DNA of 64,000 nucleotides from Climacteris rufus (lineage: Eukaryota > Chordata > Aves > Passeriformes > Climacteridae), in contig VZRZ01000586.1 in NCBI GenBank assembly GCA_013398175.1, positions 2,136,327-2,200,326 of the forward strand. The letters run 5' to 3'. Positions 60,201-64,000 of this stretch are shown here, piece by piece. The position numbers and the translations under genes are program-made. Below the pieces are notes generated by a model, which ran no database searches, had not been told where the DNA came from, and worked only from the letters and a program-made list of their open reading frames with translations. Numbering within the stretch: position 1 is the stretch's first letter; every line of letters begins with the position of its first letter.

Positions 60201-61715
60201 GTTGCAATTTCTTTGGTGAAACAAAGGATGGCAAAAAAGGGTGAGTATTGGAGGGGGTATAATGGCTTGTCCTGTACAGGCTGGGTGCCTGGCACCCTTT
60301 TGAAGTGACCTGAATCAAGAACACCATGTACATCATAATTAACTATATTTACAGCCCCGGTACCCACTGTAGGAAAAGAAACAATTGATGTTATATCAAG
60401 GTAATGACTCATCCAACTGTACCAGTGTGCAATAATCACATCCCCATAGCCACAGGGATGTGGATGCAATGTCTGTTTGTCGGTTCTTATGCATTTACAT
60501 TAGTGAGAGCTGTAATCAGTAGCACCCTGCTCTTCTCCCAGGTGCTGGCAGAGGCAATTTAATGCTGCCTAAGGACAAAAGCATCCCAAGGACTGTAGCT
60601 CAGCTGCTGGCACTCTGTGCACAGAGTCCTCACAAAGTGCTCCATGTATGTACTGTTGGAGCATTGAAACATGACTGACACAGTGGAAGGAGGTGTATGT
60701 GCTATTGTTTTATTTTTTGTGAGGATAACAATGAATCCCATTTGTTTTTTAAGCCTCACAAATAAAGACCCACTTGCAGGTACATTTCTGCTGCTGTGAC
60801 AGTCAGCATTTGATTCTTCAAATTTTTGAGCTGTCAGAAGAAGTCCAGAGTTTATTTATACATTTCTCTCACTCTTGCCCCCTCTCTCACACATGGTATC
60901 TCACTCTCAGATCCTGTGAGGCTATCTTTAAACTTGCAGGCAGTTTGGATAGTTACTGGAATCACCAGCTACGTTCATTTTAATCTCAAATCTAAAAAAA
61001 CCCGACTTTGCTGTGTCACCAGCTATGAAAAATCTATGGATGTCTGTACAGTCTGGAGACTCATGAAGTTCCATAAAAGCTTGAACTGCTTAACATAAAC
61101 TTTTTCTGACAATTTCACTGTTACTCCAGTTAGTTCCCTTTAGTATCCTGCTATGCAATAACACCCTGCCAATGGATATGACAGAAGGTGAACAAATTAT
61201 GGGAGACATTGGAGAAAATCACTAATGTGGAAAATGCAATAGTTATGCACCATAAGATCCACATCAATTCCAGTATTTAGGAATGAAGGGAAAGAGCAGT
61301 AATGCCTATTGTGAAAATATCCCATCTTCATTCAGCAATCATCTCTACTGTTACAAAGGTTGTAACGTTATCAAAAAGCAAACTAACTATTGAGCTGTGC
61401 AACTAGCCAGAACTTGAGTCAATTTTTGCATGTTCATGTAAAATACATTTAGTCGTGCAAGTATTTTATTCTCCTTATTTTCTAGCATAGGTACTATATT
61501 TGAGCCCTGACGTGGGCTATTCTAACCAACACTCAAAAATTAACATGTACAAGGTGTATTTTCAGGGTGACATATGGCTAAGCCATTATATTTTATCAGT
61601 CTTTGCTGAACATTTACTTTTTAAAGAGCATGGAGCATATAATCATGTGGATGATATCCACATCTGAGCTTCACTGCAACCTATTCTACATTAAGGATAT
61701 TGTCTTAGATTCTTG
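57227..61715. other. Unique noncoding stretch
   Basis: 4.5 kb without a recognisable gene or mobile element. The minus strand is open over 60092-60469 (125 codons, non-ATG start) with no recognised product. A T run lies at about 59719-59733. A B-box-like word at 59865-59875 has no accompanying tRNA structure and is rejected. Confidence 0.5.
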
Positions 61716-61721
61716 CTGCAC

Positions 61722-62355
61722 TAAAAGCACTTAAGCTGGAAGCTCTCGAGGTAGCAACAGCACCTTTATGGGTGCATGATCCCTGCCGGGGTGAGTTGTA
61801 TAACTCTCCCAAAGGACAGAGTCCTAGCTACCGCAGATAGCCTGTTTCTGCTGGCTCGTCTAGGACAAGAGTTCCCCCAGGCATGGTGTACTAGCGCTGA
61901 CAAGAATAAAAGGCTACACAGAGGGCTCTTCTCTGGGATAACAGCCATTTATTGTGAGTCCAGTGTTGTGTTGTGAGCAGCCAGAGTTATCCAGGCGGCT
62001 GAGTAACCCAGAAGAAAGAGTAAGGAAGAAGCCCTGCAGGGCTCTTTTAAAGGGAGATGGGATCAGGAAACATCCAGTGGGGAACGGCATAGTTCAAAGT
62101 GACCTGGGATCAGGAAACACCCAATGAGGAACGGCATAGTTCAAAGTGACCAGTGGAGAAGAGCTTTCCAGGACATAGCCATATACGGCATCTGAGATAT
62201 GGGTACAGATAACACAAAGGCAATATGGGATTTTACCACAGCACAGGCAGAGAGTTCAGATATTGGAAGAAGAAGGCTGAGGACTTTGCCTGTGCTTTCT
62301 TCCCACCAAAACCTGAAGCTCAAAAGCAGCAGCTTCTGCCAAGAGCACTGCTACA
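61722..62355 (-). mobile_element. Solo LTR, ERVK-like family, diverged copy 3 (6-bp TSD ctgcac)
   Basis: This 634-bp solo LTR lies on the minus strand between 6-bp direct repeats 'ctgcac' at 61716-61721 and 62356-62361. The minus strand starts TGTAGCAGTGC and ends ...CTTTTA, again a TG...TA element. It has AATAAA on the minus strand at 61948-61953 and a TTTAAAAG box at 62043-62050. Its ends resemble the 643-644 bp LTRs at 50599 and 53604: the plus-strand end 'cttctgccaagagcactgct' aligns with 'cttttgccacacacgctgcc'. The middle part around the shared 'gaataaa' also aligns. It is a more distant member of the same family. Its U3 carries a 2x47-bp tandem repeat, which the other two copies lack. 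Confidence 0.85.
62058..62151. repeat. 2 x 47-bp tandem repeat in LTR U3
   Basis: Two 47-bp units, 62058-62104 and 62105-62151 (starting 'tgggatcaggaaaca'), lie head to tail and differ at three positions. They sit immediately upstream of the TATA-like box on the minus strand, the place where retroviral LTRs often carry duplicated enhancer units. Function is inferred from position only. Confidence 0.97.
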
Positions 62356-62361
62356 CTGCAC

Positions 62362-63044
62362 TACCGGGTTCCACCCAGCTCACATCTCCCCTATGGGAAC
62401 AGCTACTTTCTACATGCAGTTTAATTGGAGGGGTTGCTGTATGGCCTCATAATTCTAATTTGTTTGCTGTGAATTCAGTTTATTTCACCATTTCTATTTC
62501 TTCCCTGGGGAAATCTACATTCACATGAAACATCTGTCACTAGTTGACTTCATGGGAACAAAGGCTGATGCGATAACAGTTTCCAGCCACATATCAAGCT
62601 GCCAGTCTACTTGTGCCTGTCCCTTACCCACACCTCATTTTTCTTTTTATGAGAGTGACCTGTTCTGTACGTCACTCCAGGCAGCAGGGTAAATCCTTTG
62701 CCTACAACTAACACAGCTACAGCCCATGCACTTCCTTCCCAGAGATGTGGAGCCAGGACAGCTCCTCAAAGAAGGTCAAGGCCCAGCAAGTATGAAACTG
62801 TGTGTGCCTCCAGGCAAGGTGAGTGTGAAGCATCCTACTTTTGCTGCTTTATGCTTATTGCTGATGGCAGACCTGTAAAGTGGTTGAAAGGTAAAGCCTG
62901 AATTAAAAAAAAAAAAAATGAAGTCCATCAGCCACTTCAGTTTTGCTCGCAAGGTGTAAGAAGCTACTTCAGACCCTCATTAAGATACAGTTCTAAGGGT
63001 TTGCTCTTGCTACAGAAGCAAATCTGTGTGCTGCTGCAAATCTA
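62362..63044. other. Unique noncoding stretch
   Basis: No gene is visible. It includes a 14-base A run near 62906-62919. The left border directly follows the solo LTR target duplication. Confidence 0.5.
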
Positions 63045-64000
63045 TGTACTCCTTATGTCTCGCACTGCCCCAACCCAGCTGCAGCACCTTGACCTTGGAT
63101 TTGTTAAACCTAATGAGATTCCCATGGTCTCCTTCTTCAGCCTGCCCAGGTCCCTCTGAATGGCATCCCATCCTTCAGGTGTGTCAACAGCATCACTCAG
63201 CTTGGTATCACCTGCAAACTTTCTTGAGGACGCCCTTCGTCAATGTCATTGATGAAGATATTAAGAAACACTGGTCCCAATACAGAATCCTGATGGATGT
63301 CGCTTGTCACTGATGTCCACTGTCCACTCTGAGCCATTGACCGCCACCCTCTGAATGGGGCTGTATAATGAATTCCTTATCCACCAAACACTCCACACAT
63401 CAAATCCATCTGTCTCCAATTTGAAGAGAAGGACCTTGTGGGGGACCATGTCTCCCTTGCAAAAGTCCAGGATATTGATAGCCCTTCATTTGTCCACTGA
63501 TGGAGTCACCCCACCATAGAAAGCCACTGGGTTGGTCAGGTAGGACTTGCCCCTGGTGAAACTGTCCCGGCTGTCTCAAATCATTGCCCTGTTCTCCACG
63601 TGCCTTAGCACAGCTTCTAGGAGGATCTGTTCCATGATCTTCCCAGGTGTAGAGGTGAGGCTGACAGGTCAGTAGCTCACACCCACTCAAGAGGTGTGGG
63701 AAGAGACATTGAAGAGTGAGACAAAAAAATTTTTGAGTACCTCAGCCTTCTCTTTATCTGTTGTTTCCCAGCCCTGTTTATCAGGAGTGGCACATCTTTG
63801 ACTTTCCTTTTCTGGTTAACATACCTGTGAAATCCCTTCTTGGTATTCTTTGCATTCCTTGCCAACTGTAACTCCAGCACTGCCTTGGCCTTTCTCACCC
63901 CACCCCTACACAGTCAAACTTCATCTCTTTATTTGCTTCTTTCCCTTTAGTTTCCCCAGCAGGTCCCTACTCATCCAGGCTGGTCTCTTGCTGTCCTTGT
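63045..64000 (-). mobile_element. CR1 LINE ORF2 fragment (reverse transcriptase), minus strand, runs off window
   Basis: This is a CR1 ORF2 segment in reverse orientation, continuing beyond the window end. On the minus strand around 63380-63449 it encodes text related to the RT block ('VPHKVLLFKLETDGFDVWSV'), and on the plus strand shows the block 'ttgatgaagatattaagaaa' near 63249. The RT finger region is recognisable at 63440-63680 ('ggatctgttccatgatcttc' near 63624). Upstream ORF2 sequence follows to the window end ('aggtccctactcatccaggc' near 63962). There are deletions (for example near 63680) and frameshifts; no long frame survives. Unlike the other copies, it keeps ORF2 sequence upstream of the RT catalytic part, but lacks the 3' UTR and tail on the left. 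The left edge is approximate. Confidence 0.92.

Noticed and set aside
1..64000. CRISPR arrays, prokaryotic operons, ribosome binding sites
   Set aside because: No regularly spaced direct repeats with unique spacers and no dense gene order; the repeat content is that of a bird nuclear genome.

Overview
The window reads as nuclear DNA of a bird, and probably a songbird. This rests on repeat content: many 5'-truncated CR1 LINE fragments in both orientations, several with the avian CR1 3' tail (ATTCTRTG-like), plus recently inserted solo LTRs of endogenous retroviruses with intact target-site duplications (TSDs). Overall composition is AT-rich. There is an assembly gap of 908 N at 16534-17441 and a single N at 33030. 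I found no protein-coding gene I could name, and no tRNA, rRNA, CRISPR array or bacterial-type operon. The many short open frames look like chance frames or pieces of CR1 and LTR sequence. The best description is a gene desert or a long intron/intergenic stretch.

Layout. 1-856 is a CR1 3' end (+). 857-8609 is unique AT-rich DNA with one good-looking exon-like segment (1495-1694). CR1 pieces on the minus strand lie at 8610-9428 and 11884-12288. A 540-bp LTR (minus) with TG/CA ends sits at 15282-15821. A CR1 copy on the minus strand (16092-18042) is split by a younger retroviral insertion that is largely hidden in the gap. 18740-22616 holds a CR1 tail, unique sequence, and a CR1 tail that has grown into a (TATTC)13 microsatellite. 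22617-28894 is unique except for a 120-bp local duplication. A second copy of the 1-856 CR1 type lies at 28895-29729 (+). 29730-35641 is unique apart from an old CR1 (34240-34770) and a 24-bp perfect palindrome at 32988-33011. An LTR (minus) occupies about 35642-36084. 37111-37362, 47989-48117 and 52462-52584 are CR1 fragments.

The right third carries three solo LTRs of one extended family, all on the minus strand and each about 640 bp: 50599-51241, 53604-54247 and 61722-62355. They are flanked by perfect 6-bp TSDs (ccatat, cttgtt, ctgcac), which fits a class II (ERVK-like) origin. A CR1 with reverse transcriptase remnants (54507-55686), a CR1 3' end (56936-57226) and a CR1 ORF2 fragment running off the window end (63045-64000) complete the set.

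The genes do not work together in any sense here, because there are none I can support. The biology visible is repeat history: CR1 accumulation, retroviral insertion followed by recombination to solo LTRs, and later local duplications. The passerine assignment and family labels are inference without database comparison.
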